Shown: positions 1-9,134, counted from the first letter of the stretch. The stretch is 64,000 nt of DNA from Chitinophaga sp. YR573 (GCF_900110995.1 NZ_FOJF01000002.1:620001-684000); one strand, 5' to 3'. Notes: generated from the letters alone by a model not told the origin. Numbers and translations are program-made.

Positions 1-83
1 TTGATCTTCCTGATAACATCATTGAAAATGGCTCTCCTAAGTTTTATAATTGACGGACTGTTGCGGTGAGATATGGCCAGGAC

Positions 84-593
84 TTACATCCTGCTCATGT
101 ACATATACCAGTTCCATTCCCAGGTTTCACCATTGTCTGCTGAAAACGCCTGGCTCCAGATCGGATTATCCGGGTCTGTTTTATCCCATTTAAAAACAAC
201 AATTATCTCTTTGCCTTTGAATGTATCTTTTGTATGAAAAAGTCCTATGTTATTATCAAAAGATCCTACAACGGGGGGATCCAGTTTTCCTTGGTTACTA
301 TCAGCCCAGTAAATACTCCAGAGTTTTGTGTTGGGATTGAAGAGTCTTACGGTCATTCCTTCAAAAGGAACGCCGTCAAATTCTGCGAGGAACTTATCAA
401 TATTACCTAATCCGTTCAGGATTTTATAACATTCCTGGGTGGATTCAAATTCTATCCATTCGTTACAGTTATTTAAGCGCTCTTTTAGTTTTTTATTTTT
501 CAGTTTCCATCTTCCAATATAGAAATCAAAATCATTTTGTGAAGAGGTTAACGAGGGGGAGATGATTAATTCTCCTGAGTTGTCTGTTATCAT
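84..593 (-). CDS. DUF1579-like hypothetical protein
   Basis: A 169-aa soluble protein without a signal peptide. The pattern FDFYIGRWK near residue 23, a central VRLFNPNTKLWSIYWAD stretch, and a C-terminal W-rich WSQAFSADNGETWEWNW segment fit the DUF1579-type single-domain beta-barrel proteins, which have no established reaction. It begins 3 bp after the RMD1-like gene on the same strand and is probably the last gene of that transcript. The assignment rests on recognising these motifs; a more general lipocalin-like fold is the alternative. Confidence 0.7.
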   Translation of the reverse strand: MITDNSGELIISPSLTSSQNDFDFYIGRWKLKNKKLKERLNNCNEWIEFESTQECYKILNGLGNIDKFLAEFDGVPFEGMTVRLFNPNTKLWSIYWADSNQGKLDPPVVGSFDNNIGLFHTKDTFKGKEIIVVFKWDKTDPDNPIWSQAFSADNGETWEWNWYMYMSRM

Positions 594-596
594 GGG

Positions 597-1382
597 TTAT
601 GTTTTTCCAAAGATTCTTTCTACAAACAGGTTGACTACTTCTACCAGGATGAGGATGATAATGACCCATTCCAGGCGTGTACTGTTACGATATTGAAGTA
701 TATCCTTAAACAGCTCCAGGTTCTCTTTCACAATGGCTAATCCTTCCAGGATAGTGCGGAAACGGGCTTGCAGGTCGAAGGTCTTTTTAAGCCCTACATC
801 CAGTTTATTCAGATTTTCATCTTCCCATGTTTCATCCGGAGAATCGAAGATATATAGATTGGCGGTTATACGGTTTTTGATATTCAGTGTACGGCCAATA
901 TATTTCTTCAGGTTTACACCGGAAAGATCTAATCTACCTTTATTTTCCAGGATCTGGGTATGATAATTTGTTTCTTCCAGCAGAATGTTGGTCGTTTGTG
1001 AATAGTAGTCTAAGGCTACTGACTGGGAAACATTCAGCATGACCAGCCTCAATACATTAGAATCGACGCTGGTCAGCTCAATTTTATTAAAGCCCAGTTT
1101 CATCCGGGGAGCATTGGTCTCAATTTCAAACTCTTCACTGAGCTTGTTATCCAGTTTGTTTTTGCAATAAGGACTGATGACTTCTATAAAGGCGGTGATC
1201 TGTAGTTCATTGTAGTTGAAAAAACCTACGATACCGAATTTGAATACGTATATGAACGCATCAGAATCTGTGCGGTAAAACAGTTCATCTGAATCTGAAT
1301 ATAATAGTTCGGCAGTAAAAACAGACTTAAATGTTTTAATGTCAATACTATCTGCAATTTGAAACGATGATACTTTTAACAT
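597..1382 (-). CDS. RMD1/YagE (DUF155) family protein
   Basis: A 261-aa protein with the DUF155 layout: an N-terminal globular part containing FIYVFKFGIVGFFNYNE (about residues 43-59), a central helical part, a long amphipathic region with LNIKNRITANLYIFDSPDETWED, and a single C-terminal transmembrane helix (about 238-256, WVIIILILVEVVNLF) followed by a short basic tail. Family members include yeast mitochondrial RMD1/RMD8-type proteins, and the bacterial function is unknown. The tail anchor predicts an inner-membrane protein facing the cytoplasm. The DUF1579-like gene follows 3 bp downstream, so the two are likely cotranscribed. Confidence 0.8.
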   Translation of the reverse strand: MLKVSSFQIADSIDIKTFKSVFTAELLYSDSDELFYRTDSDAFIYVFKFGIVGFFNYNELQITAFIEVISPYCKNKLDNKLSEEFEIETNAPRMKLGFNKIELTSVDSNVLRLVMLNVSQSVALDYYSQTTNILLEETNYHTQILENKGRLDLSGVNLKKYIGRTLNIKNRITANLYIFDSPDETWEDENLNKLDVGLKKTFDLQARFRTILEGLAIVKENLELFKDILQYRNSTRLEWVIIILILVEVVNLFVERIFGKT

Positions 1383-1437
1383 AAAATTGGCCTCTGGCTA
1401 CAAAGCTACTGATAAAGAACCATTGATCATATACTCT

Positions 1438-1914
1438 CTATATGTTATTGGTTTTGTGCCGGATACACGAAATAACCAATAATATAAGTGAGATAATTAC
1501 TGCGAGGGTCCGTATCAGGTGCCACATATTCCATGGTTTATCAAAGGCGTGACGCACCAGCGCTGCTTCTTTAGGAGATGCGGTTAAAACAGGGAAACGG
1601 GCCAGCATATCATTCAGTGGTACATTGGCCATAAAGGTAATCCCGATCCCACCTATCAGGTAAAAGGCTGCTGCTATCCATAACAACGGTGTTTTAAGCT
1701 GATAGGCCGTTGCCGGTGTCAGAATGGCCGCGCCAAAGAACGCTGCTGCAAATACCGGGTTCACTATAGCCTTATTTATGGCCTGCATGGCCATAATGTA
1801 CTGATTGTCCGGTAAACGGGAGAAAGCAGGATTTATAGCCACTACAAAGCCAAAAAAGAGTCCTGCTACCAGTGCTGTAGTAATGGTGGCGATTAATAAA
1901 AGCTGATTGTTCAT
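1438..1914 (-). CDS. DUF1772 (anthrone oxygenase-like) membrane protein
   Basis: A 158-aa integral membrane protein with four hydrophobic segments (about 5-27, 50-70, 78-95 and 135-152). The motif PLNDMLA and the conserved tail WNMWHLIRT before the last helix are typical of the DUF1772 family, which includes fungal anthrone oxygenase-like proteins. In bacteria the role is unknown. It lies 1 bp downstream of the NAD(P)-binding protein gene, so the two are almost certainly translated from one message. Confidence 0.8.
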   Translation of the reverse strand: MNNQLLLIATITTALVAGLFFGFVVAINPAFSRLPDNQYIMAMQAINKAIVNPVFAAAFFGAAILTPATAYQLKTPLLWIAAAFYLIGGIGITFMANVPLNDMLARFPVLTASPKEAALVRHAFDKPWNMWHLIRTLAVIISLILLVISCIRHKTNNI

Positions 1915-1915
1915 T

Positions 1916-2557
1916 TTAGTAAGATATTCCTGGTGTGTGATGGAGATAGGTATTGTCTGAGAGTTGTTTCAGCATGAAGTCTGCCACGTCGGCACGGGAG
2001 ATCTTCACCTGTATGTTTTTATCATTGGCAGGAAAGCCATGCCGGTAATTACCTGTACGGGCATTATCGGTGAGATTCCCCGGGCGGACTATCACCCAAT
2101 CCAGCCGGCTTTGCCGGATATATTCTTCCTGTAAGGCATGGTCCGCAAAACCTTTCTTTAGTATAAATGGCACAATCAGGTACTTAAAATAGAAAGGTGT
2201 TCTGTTCAGGGTTTCCCGGCTGTCTCCGTAACCCAGTGATGTCTGACATATAAACCGCTGTATGCCTGCCTTTTTCATCGCTTTTATGATATTCAGCGTA
2301 CCAGCAGACCTTATCGTTCCTATCTTATTTGCAGGAGAGCCCAGCGAAGACAATACAGCTTCATGCCCCTGTATGGCCTGTTCCACAGCTGCGTAGTCCA
2401 TCACATCTCCTTTGCAGGTGCGGAGACGCGGATGCCGGATCTCTATTTTTGAAGGGTCCCGTACAAAAGCGGTGACTTCATGTCCACCCGAAAGGGCTTG
2501 TTCTACAAGATGGCGGCCGGTCCCACCGGTAGCACCGAAAATTATCAGCTTCATCAT
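1916..2557 (-). CDS. NAD(P)H-binding (NmrA/SDR atypical) protein
   Basis: A 213-aa Rossmann-fold protein. The nucleotide-binding loop GATGGTGRHL lies at residues 8-17, FVRDPSKIE follows at about 31-39 (NADP-type selectivity), and GDVMDYAAVEQAI at about 50. It lacks a clear YxxxK pair, as in atypical SDR/NmrA-like proteins that act as NAD(P)H-dependent reductases or redox sensors. The length fits the short members. It forms a pair with the DUF1772 gene. An AraC-type regulator is encoded just upstream on the same strand and could control both. Confidence 0.85.
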   Translation of the reverse strand: MMKLIIFGATGGTGRHLVEQALSGGHEVTAFVRDPSKIEIRHPRLRTCKGDVMDYAAVEQAIQGHEAVLSSLGSPANKIGTIRSAGTLNIIKAMKKAGIQRFICQTSLGYGDSRETLNRTPFYFKYLIVPFILKKGFADHALQEEYIRQSRLDWVIVRPGNLTDNARTGNYRHGFPANDKNIQVKISRADVADFMLKQLSDNTYLHHTPGISY

Positions 2558-2624
2558 AATGTTGTTTTATACAACAAAACTATATCGCTGCGGAAGCTAA
2601 AAATTGAACAAAACCGACAAAGGG

Positions 2625-3386
2625 TTATTTTCTTTTCTGAAACTGGAAAGGGGAGCAGCCGGTGAACTCTTTAAAAGAGCGTATGAAATGGGCCTGATCT
2701 GCATAGTCATTTTCATAAGCTATATCAGACAACTTATTGTATTCGTTATTTTTCAGCTGTTGGAGAGAGGCCTGATAACGACAGATCCTTGAGAATAATT
2801 TGGGAGGGATACCTACGCATTCTTTGAACTTCCGTTCAAAACTTTTTTCTGTTAACTGTAATTCCCCCTGAAGATCTTTCATGGAAATACTGCCATTGGA
2901 TGTGAGTATCCGGGATACGGCATGTTCCACCCGTTTATCTATAGTTACCTGGTTGATATTTATCTGTGCTTTTAAGTACGACTGTAATATTTTAACCTGT
3001 TGTATGGAAGATGGTGTTTCGGATAATTGTTCCGACAAATAATTATTGACAGAAATCATATCCGGATCAATACAGGTATTGGTCAGTTCTCCCGCATGTA
3101 TCCCAAAAACGGATTTAAGGGCATTGGGATGGAAAATAACGCCTATAGAATGGAAGTGTTGGGTGGCGGTGATCTCTATATGTTTTGTTGTTTGTCCGTA
3201 CAAAAAAGCATCCGGCAATGGCTTGTCATTCATCACCAGGGAATCCTGACAGATCAATCCCGGACAGCCATCCACCATAGACCCAAAGGCTTGTGACAGA
3301 CCATTGATCTCATCACCTTCCATTGTCCAGAAATACCGGACATAAGGCGCAAGAAAAAGGGGAGGGGGGATGATTTCGTACTTCAT
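2625..3386 (-). CDS. AraC family transcriptional regulator with DUF6597-type sensor
   Basis: A 253-aa regulator. The N-terminal half (about 1-130, beginning PPPLFLAPYVRYFW) matches the sensor domain commonly called DUF6597. The C-terminal half has the two helix-turn-helix motifs of AraC/XylS proteins, with MKDLQGELQLTEKSFERKFK (first HTH) and LSDIAYENDYADQAHFIRSF followed by FTGCSP near the end. It precedes the NAD(P)-binding/DUF1772 pair in the same orientation and is a candidate regulator for them or for the SDR gene at 3.8-4.6 kb. The start at 3386 is the only ATG that gives the full sensor domain. Confidence 0.88.
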   Translation of the reverse strand: MKYEIIPPPLFLAPYVRYFWTMEGDEINGLSQAFGSMVDGCPGLICQDSLVMNDKPLPDAFLYGQTTKHIEITATQHFHSIGVIFHPNALKSVFGIHAGELTNTCIDPDMISVNNYLSEQLSETPSSIQQVKILQSYLKAQININQVTIDKRVEHAVSRILTSNGSISMKDLQGELQLTEKSFERKFKECVGIPPKLFSRICRYQASLQQLKNNEYNKLSDIAYENDYADQAHFIRSFKEFTGCSPFQFQKRK

Positions 3387-3420
3387 TGATATAAAAATAC
3401 GATTTATTTATAAAGGGCTA

Positions 3421-3471
3421 AAAAAAGGGGTTAGTAATTATAGAACGATGGTGTTCTATAATTACTAACCC
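3421..3471 (-). terminator. Rho-independent terminator after the DUF4242 gene
   Basis: A perfect 19-bp stem (3428-3446 paired with 3453-3471) with a 6-nt loop, followed on the minus strand by a run of six T (complement of 3421-3426). It starts 2 nt after the stop codon of the gene ending at 3473. Confidence 0.9.
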
Positions 3472-3472
3472 T

Positions 3473-3745
3473 TTATTCTGCTGTTGTCGGGTCTATCACA
3501 GCAAACACCTGGCTGATCGAATTGGCAGGGAAGCCTCCTTGTTTTGCATGTTCCTGCACCATTTCTTCATTGGGTGCGATGTAAACGCAATAAATTTTGT
3601 TGCCCGTCACATAACTCTGCACCCATTGGATTTCCGGGCCCAGATTACGTAGTACTCCACAGGAAGTTTGTGAAATACCTTTTAATTGTTCGGCAGATAA
3701 TTTACCTGCATCAGGAATTTCTCGTTCGATTACATACTTAGGCAT
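3473..3745 (-). CDS. DUF4242 domain protein (SCO4226 nickel-binding type)
   Basis: A 90-aa ferredoxin-like alpha/beta protein with the family pattern YVIEREIPDAG at the start and VQSYVTGNKIYCVYIAPNEE in the middle, ending GGFPANSISQV. DUF4242 proteins include the nickel-binding SCO4226 of Streptomyces. The full family length is present and there is no signal peptide. It is followed immediately by a strong terminator. The SDR gene lies 64 bp upstream on the same strand, so the two may be cotranscribed. Confidence 0.85.
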   Translation of the reverse strand: MPKYVIEREIPDAGKLSAEQLKGISQTSCGVLRNLGPEIQWVQSYVTGNKIYCVYIAPNEEMVQEHAKQGGFPANSISQVFAVIDPTTAE

Positions 3746-3809
3746 ACATGTGTATTTTTAGAGGTAACAAATGAATACAATGTTAGTTTAACTATGCCTG
3801 CCTTATTTA

Positions 3810-4640
3810 TTATTTATCTTCATCTGTAGATACCGTTACTGGTAACCATTTTTCAAATTCTTCCTGTCTTGTAGTATCTGCCTGTTTCATGATGGCCGCG
3901 GCATCACTGCCCAGGATAAGATGTACAGGCGGTTCTGGATGATCAACCAGATCCACAAGTACCTGTGCCGCTTTCTCAGGATTACCTCTGGGAACGAATT
4001 TACCGTTTTTGAAGAAGTCGACCCTGGTATCCACAGTAGGTTCATACCCTTCCACATGTTTTGCATAGGTCATGGAGTCCCCGGCCCAATCAGTGCTAAA
4101 GCCACCAGGTTCTACAGCAGTCACTTTAATGCCCAGATGTGCCACTTCTTTGGATAGTGCTTCACTAAAGCCCGAAAGGCCAAATTTGGCGCTCTGATAC
4201 ATTGTTAAACCGATGCTTGCTACCCGTCCGCCAATAGAGCTTACCTGCAGAATTCTGCCGCTACGTTGTTTGCGCATATAAGGCAATACCACGCGGGTGA
4301 TCTCAATAGGAGCGTAAAGGTTCGTTTCCAGCTGACTACGTACTTCTTCATCTGTAAATGCTTCCATAGCACCGGTAATACCAAACCCTGCGTTATTAAC
4401 CAGTACATCTATTCTGCCAAAACGGGCTATTGTATCTTCTACTGCCTGTTTTACCTGCTGATAATTGGTCACATCAAGGGTAACAGGGAAGATATGATCT
4501 GCATATTTATCTGCTAAGTCTTTCAATTGTGCAGGATTTCTTGCCGTGGCTGCTACAAAATCACCTTTTGCCAGCGCGGCTTCTGTTAAACTTCTTCCTA
4601 ATCCTCTTGAACTGCCGGTTATAAACCAAATCTTTGCCAT
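3810..4640 (-). CDS. SDR family NAD(P)-dependent oxidoreductase
   Basis: A 276-aa classical short-chain dehydrogenase: cofactor loop TGSSRGLG at residues 8-15, LVNNAGFG (about 84-91), catalytic Ser in the VSSIGG stretch and YQSAK active-site motif (Tyr and Lys) about 13 residues later. The C-terminal extension is common in SDRs of this type annotated as oxidoreductases of unknown substrate. A 23-bp-period direct repeat lies upstream at 4691-4733, and a Bacteroidota-like -7 box (TAnnTTTG form) reads on the minus strand at 4672-4665, giving a short leader. Confidence 0.88.
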   Translation of the reverse strand: MAKIWFITGSSRGLGRSLTEAALAKGDFVAATARNPAQLKDLADKYADHIFPVTLDVTNYQQVKQAVEDTIARFGRIDVLVNNAGFGITGAMEAFTDEEVRSQLETNLYAPIEITRVVLPYMRKQRSGRILQVSSIGGRVASIGLTMYQSAKFGLSGFSEALSKEVAHLGIKVTAVEPGGFSTDWAGDSMTYAKHVEGYEPTVDTRVDFFKNGKFVPRGNPEKAAQVLVDLVDHPEPPVHLILGSDAAAIMKQADTTRQEEFEKWLPVTVSTDEDK

Positions 4641-4690
4641 AACATTTATTTTTTAATGATGGATCAAAGGTAAACACTGCATTTCATCGC

Positions 4691-4733
4691 TACTTTGTCT
4701 ATACGTTCAAAGTTACTTTGCTGGAACGTTCAA
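4691..4733. promoter_or_regulatory. 23-bp-period direct repeat upstream of the SDR gene (putative operator)
   Basis: Two copies of a 20-bp unit, 4691-4710 and 4714-4733, share TACTTTG at the start and ACGTTCAA at the end. They are separated so that the period is 23 bp, near two helical turns. The repeat lies about 50-95 bp upstream of the SDR start codon at 4640. Direct repeats of this geometry are typical AraC/XylS binding sites, and an AraC gene is encoded 1.3 kb away. The function is inferred from geometry only. Confidence 0.45.
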
Positions 4734-4869
4734 GATTAATTTATCAAAATTCTTACCGGATAAATTGGATGGAAGGAGAGAAAAGATGATGAGGGGAAGA
4801 GGTGCAAATTGCATACGTTGGTTTATAAAATTAGTTCATTATTTTCGGCGCATTAATAAATACTATACT

Positions 4870-5862
4870 ATGAAAATGCTGCTTTTATCTCTCTTCTTAC
4901 TGGCTTCCGGAATAGGTGCCTTTGCACAGCCTGCCCCGGTTGCGGATACTAATTTAACCTTGTTTGGAAGAGGGATGTATCCTGGTAACGATACTACTTA
5001 TACGAAGTTGCGGAAGTCCGGTTTCACGACTATTATTTTATCAAGCTTTTATATAAAAGCCAATGGGGATGTATATTCAGGTGATGATAACAGAAATCCT
5101 ATTATTCATGATGGCCAGTATGTAGGTGACAAGGCATGGCTGAAACGTGTGGCCTCTTTAAAGCAACAACCATCATCAGTTACCCGTATTGAAATTTTAC
5201 TGGAAGGCAGATGGATTAATCAGCCTCCTAATACATTTGATTTTATACAGGATTTTTCAGATGCTAAAAAGGTTATTCCTGGTATCACTACAGGAACTGG
5301 GACCAATAGCACGCTGTATAAAATAACTAAAATAATGAAGGATGAGATTGGGATAGATGCTGTTTGTATAGATGATGAATCTGTATATAATAGTGTATCT
5401 ATGATAAAGTATGGAGAAATGATAGGCCGGTTGAACATGCATATGTCTCTTTGTCCATTCAGGAATTATAAATACTGGAGAGATGTGATCAAAGGATCTA
5501 AAAAGGGTTTGATTGATGCCATTTACCTGCAATGTTATGATGGTGGTATGAGAAATGTTCCTGGTCGCTGGAAAGACAGTTTAGGTACTAAATTGCCTAT
5601 TTATCCGATATTCCTTTGTCGTGGTGCATTTAGTACCTGTGGTACTTCTCATGGTAGTAAAACAACAAATGAGATCAAGGGGGAAATGCTGAGATTTAAA
5701 AAGGGTTATCCTGCTATGACAGGCGGTGCTATCTGGCAGATGGCGGATATAAATAATTATGTAATTAGAGGTTGTGCTGTTCAGATGCCGGAGTCCGGAA
5801 CTGCTACTACAGTAACTCAGTTTCTTGATCAGTTGAAAAGGAGTTTGAAGGAAGGATTATAA
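4870..5862 (+). CDS. Secreted GH18-like TIM-barrel protein
   Basis: A 330-aa protein when started at the ATG at 4870. That start gives a clean signal peptide (MKMLLLSLFLLASGIGAFAQ); the frame is open back to 4765, but those 35 extra residues are basic and not signal-like. The mature part reads like a TIM barrel: FGRGMYPGNDTTYTKLRKSGFTTIILSSFYI at the front, then IGIDAVCIDDESVYN (a strand ending in acidic residues, about residue 165), DAIYLQCYDGGMRN, and a late GGAIWQMADINNY. These resemble glycoside hydrolase 18-like proteins, but I cannot confirm a DxxDxDxE catalytic motif, so activity is uncertain. It is a single-gene transcript ending at a bidirectional terminator. Confidence 0.6.
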   Translation: MKMLLLSLFLLASGIGAFAQPAPVADTNLTLFGRGMYPGNDTTYTKLRKSGFTTIILSSFYIKANGDVYSGDDNRNPIIHDGQYVGDKAWLKRVASLKQQPSSVTRIEILLEGRWINQPPNTFDFIQDFSDAKKVIPGITTGTGTNSTLYKITKIMKDEIGIDAVCIDDESVYNSVSMIKYGEMIGRLNMHMSLCPFRNYKYWRDVIKGSKKGLIDAIYLQCYDGGMRNVPGRWKDSLGTKLPIYPIFLCRGAFSTCGTSHGSKTTNEIKGEMLRFKKGYPAMTGGAIWQMADINNYVIRGCAVQMPESGTATTVTQFLDQLKRSLKEGL

Positions 5863-5865
5863 ATG

Positions 5866-5906
5866 AATAAAGGCTTCAGGTCGTTGGTGGATCTGAAGCC
5901 TTTATT
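5866..5906. terminator. Bidirectional terminator between convergent genes
   Basis: A perfect 14-bp stem (5866-5879 with 5893-5906) with a 13-nt loop and AT-rich flanks on both sides. It sits in the 47-bp gap between the stop codons of two convergent genes and can serve both. Confidence 0.85.
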
Positions 5907-5909
5907 TTA

Positions 5910-7016
5910 TCAATAGTAGTAATATTTTTTAATATCCATCTCTTCTTTTTGCCCGTCGTCTGTTATCCGGTAGCTAATAACAAATTCCAACAATGATTTA
6001 TCATTGTATTCATTGCGGTAAACGACTTTCCCCATTACCTCATCTTTGTTAAAGGGATGCATGAATATCATCTCAATAATATTTCCCTGTGTATCATATT
6101 TTTCAATAGTACAACTCATTTCCTGAAGGGGATGTGTCTCGAAATATTTATTATCAAATATTGGAATGGCCCATTCCATGTTATTGTTTTTAAACTCATT
6201 GTAAAGCGTCGTTATATCATAACGCCCTAATGCCATCTCAGCATTCTCAACTTCAAAATTTTTCTTTGTGAGGATGTTTTCTTTTCTGATGACCTCTTCT
6301 GTTTTATAAGTGTTCATCGAGCCGTTATATCTGCCATAATATGTTGTTTTCTCCAGCTCTTGTTTAGCATTATAGAAGTATTTCTTTTGTAAGGATGGAT
6401 ACTGCATACCCTCATGTTTGCAGAGTTTTTGCTCTTCTGACAATAAATTATGCCTATAGGTATATATGAACATGTCAGAGAATTGATTGTTCACTACCGT
6501 GAGTTTTGATTTGGGAAAACCTCCCTCATAAGTATAATCAATTTTTGTAGTAGTCCCATCTGCGGCTACTTTGGTTTCTGAACTTTTTACACCATTACTG
6601 TAGGTGTAAGTGGTGGAATATTTTGTTCCTTCTTCACGGTCTTCATGATGTTCAGATAACAGTAATCCGTTTTCTGATTTAATATCTCTTACATAATGTG
6701 CTTCATTTTCTTTTCCGTATATAGAAGGTTTGGAAGAGAGGTAATCAGCGAAAGTTGTTGTGCTGTGTTTATATACAAGCATGCGATAGCTGTTGCCTGT
6801 GTATACATAGAGCGTTAACTGTCCATCCTGCAGCTGTCCGGCATCTTTGTTTGTTTCAATGATACTGCTTATTTGCTTTTTATCATTATAGACTATCTTT
6901 TTTAATCTTATTTGTGTCCCGGTTTTATATTCTTCTGAAACAAGGTCCCCGTTAGTATTATATTCTTTTGTAAGCGTGAAATGCTCGTCGCGATGAATTT
7001 CTTTGGAAAGAGGCAT
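5910..7016 (-). CDS. YD-repeat-like hypothetical protein
   Basis: A 368-aa protein with no signal peptide or membrane segment. It is made of short beta-strand units with a recurring Y-x-Y/Y-N-x pattern (EYNTNGDLVSEEY, YNDKKQISSI, YTYSNGVKSSET, YTYEGGFPKSKL, YFYNAKQELEKT, YDTQGNIIEM), like the YD/RHS-type or YwqK-type repeats found in many Bacteroidota proteins. No toxin domain is visible. The start ATG at 7016 is followed by a hydrophilic N-terminus. The gene stands alone between a terminator and the S9 peptidase gene. Function unknown. Confidence 0.65.
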   Translation of the reverse strand: MPLSKEIHRDEHFTLTKEYNTNGDLVSEEYKTGTQIRLKKIVYNDKKQISSIIETNKDAGQLQDGQLTLYVYTGNSYRMLVYKHSTTTFADYLSSKPSIYGKENEAHYVRDIKSENGLLLSEHHEDREEGTKYSTTYTYSNGVKSSETKVAADGTTTKIDYTYEGGFPKSKLTVVNNQFSDMFIYTYRHNLLSEEQKLCKHEGMQYPSLQKKYFYNAKQELEKTTYYGRYNGSMNTYKTEEVIRKENILTKKNFEVENAEMALGRYDITTLYNEFKNNNMEWAIPIFDNKYFETHPLQEMSCTIEKYDTQGNIIEMIFMHPFNKDEVMGKVVYRNEYNDKSLLEFVISYRITDDGQKEEMDIKKYYYY

Positions 7017-7073
7017 AATGATATATTATAGGAATATCTATAAAAGTAGGCAAATTTATATATGGAGTATGTT

Positions 7074-9134
7074 TTATTTCATCATTCTGTCAAAAAAATC
7101 AGCTGCCCTGTAATAGCCTTTTACCCAGCTTTTATATAAAAGGAAATCGTGTATTTCATCAGGGATGATCAGCTCTTCCCAGTATACTTTCTGTTCCCGC
7201 AGCTTTTCCACCAGGTGTACGGTTTCGCTGAAAGGTACATTACGGTCGTCATCACCGTGTATGAACAATACCGGGGATTTCCATCCTTTTGTAAAACTCA
7301 CGGGAGAGGAGGCAAGGGCTGTAGCTGCGAAGGCTGCTCTGGTGGAAGGATCATAATCAGCTAACCAGTTTTTCATTTCATCGTTCCAGTTATGAACACC
7401 ATGTATATCTACTCCACAGGCAAAAATATCAGAGTTGCGGGCCAGCCCCATGGCAGTCAGGAACCCGCCATAAGATCCTCCCCATAAGCCTATACGTTTG
7501 CTGTTGACATCCGGTCTGCTGCGCAGGTATAAGCCTGCACCTATAATATCATTGTATTCGCTGGCACCATTGGCACCGTAGTGTAATGCTTCGCGGAACT
7601 GCATGCCATAGCCTATACCACTGCGGTAATTAACTGCCAGTACGATGTACCCTTTAGATGCATAGTATTGGTTCATTGCATAGTCGTTGTTGTAATAGCC
7701 CATATAATGGAACCCTAATATCATCTGCCTTCTTGAACCACCATGAATAAACACGAGAGTAGGGTATTTGCTACCCTTCTGATAGCCAGGTGGTAAAAAC
7801 AGTTGTCCATGTATCAGCATACCGTCTTTGGCCGGGAAAGAGACTAACTCTGGTGTTACAAGAGATGCTGCAGGGAATGAGGAAGGGAATAATGCCGGGG
7901 CTATCTTTTCCATACCATTCAATTTTATCGGCCAGCCCGGAGTGGTAGCGGTAGATTGTATAGCAACAATACCTGCCTGTGTGTTTACCGGCGACCATTC
8001 AATACCTGTGCCTTTGGATAGTTGTACCGGATTACCACCGGCTACAGCTACCTGCCAGATATGGCGGCGATGACTGTCGTTGATATTGGTATTATATACT
8101 ACAGATTTGCCATTTGCGCTCAGTAACATGTTTTCTACCTCACCTTCGCCTGGTGTCAGCAAACGGGGAGTAGCAGCTGAAAAGATATCCAGTGCATATA
8201 GGTGTTGCCACCCATCTTTTTCCCATGGGAATACCAGTTGATTATCAGCTGCCCATAGCAGCAGGTTATCTGCAGCAGGAATAGCGGTATACAATATACT
8301 GCCGGTGCCTTCAGCAGCCTTCCACAGTGTTTTGGCCTGTTCTTTATCTACTTCCAGCAGACGTATACTCCATGGGGAGCCTTTGCGCAGCTCTGTAAAG
8401 GGCAATACATCTTTCCTGTTGGGTATACGTATATAGGCCAGCCATTTACTATCAGGACTCCAGACTGGCTGTTTATCAACATCTACAGAAGGGTCTGGGT
8501 ATGTTACGGATTTGTTTGTTACATCAAAAATACCCAGGAAAGCATGGTCTCGGCGGTTGCTGATAAATGCCAGCCTTTTCCCATCGGGCGACCAGCGCAG
8601 ATCCTCTATATTTCCTCTTGCTTCAAACAATTGTGTTGCCGCCTTTGCGGTATCTGTCAGAGATGCCTGCCATACTTTGCCTTTTGAAATAAAGGCTACA
8701 ATATCATTACCCGGAGAAGAATTATCACCTGATACAATTTTTCGTAATCCTGATCCGTCTACATTAACAACCCAGATGAATTGCCCTGTCTTTTCCTGTA
8801 ATAAAGCAGGATTGGCAGCTTCACCTGCGCCATTCGTTGTATTGCCTTCTGTGAATAGTAAGCGATTGCCATCCGGGGTAAAGGCAAGGCTGGTAATATC
8901 CAGTCCATCATCTTTACTATGGTTAGTCACCTTTCGCGGGATAAAGTCCGGAGCATCAGCGATAAACACATTTCTGGCGCCTTTATCATTAAAGACCCAG
9001 GCAATGTGTTTCCCATCGGGAGAACTCTTTAACTCTGTAGGGAAAGGAACAGACAAAAGGTTTTCGATAGTTACCTGTCCATATGTAATATGGAAGGTGA
9101 TGAGGGTGGCCAGGAGGGCAAACGTTTGTTTCAT
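7074..9134 (-). CDS. S9 family peptidase (prolyl oligopeptidase / DPP-IV-type)
   Basis: A 686-aa secreted or periplasmic serine peptidase. A signal peptide covers about residues 1-19, then beta-propeller WD40-like repeats (SPDGKHIAW, TPDGNRLLF, SPDGKRLAF, SPDSKWLAY) reach residue ~380, and an alpha/beta-hydrolase domain follows. The catalytic triad is visible: Ser ~554 in GGSYGGF, Asp ~630 in HGDDDRNV, His ~662 in DEIHDF. It would cleave short peptides, possibly after proline. It is divergently arranged, 45 bp from the TetX-like gene, so the two share a promoter region. Confidence 0.92.
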   Translation of the reverse strand: MKQTFALLATLITFHITYGQVTIENLLSVPFPTELKSSPDGKHIAWVFNDKGARNVFIADAPDFIPRKVTNHSKDDGLDITSLAFTPDGNRLLFTEGNTTNGAGEAANPALLQEKTGQFIWVVNVDGSGLRKIVSGDNSSPGNDIVAFISKGKVWQASLTDTAKAATQLFEARGNIEDLRWSPDGKRLAFISNRRDHAFLGIFDVTNKSVTYPDPSVDVDKQPVWSPDSKWLAYIRIPNRKDVLPFTELRKGSPWSIRLLEVDKEQAKTLWKAAEGTGSILYTAIPAADNLLLWAADNQLVFPWEKDGWQHLYALDIFSAATPRLLTPGEGEVENMLLSANGKSVVYNTNINDSHRRHIWQVAVAGGNPVQLSKGTGIEWSPVNTQAGIVAIQSTATTPGWPIKLNGMEKIAPALFPSSFPAASLVTPELVSFPAKDGMLIHGQLFLPPGYQKGSKYPTLVFIHGGSRRQMILGFHYMGYYNNDYAMNQYYASKGYIVLAVNYRSGIGYGMQFREALHYGANGASEYNDIIGAGLYLRSRPDVNSKRIGLWGGSYGGFLTAMGLARNSDIFACGVDIHGVHNWNDEMKNWLADYDPSTRAAFAATALASSPVSFTKGWKSPVLFIHGDDDRNVPFSETVHLVEKLREQKVYWEELIIPDEIHDFLLYKSWVKGYYRAADFFDRMMK

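Noticed and set aside
1..83. Short open frame at the left edge of the window (about 22 plus-strand codons, or a minus-strand frame ending at the edge).
   Set aside because: Too short and truncated to interpret; nothing in it resembles a known protein.
4665..4672. Bacteroidota -7 box (TAnnTTTG form, minus strand) upstream of the SDR gene as a firm promoter call.
   Set aside because: No TTTG at a -33-like distance was found, so the promoter remains only a possibility and is mentioned within the SDR entry.
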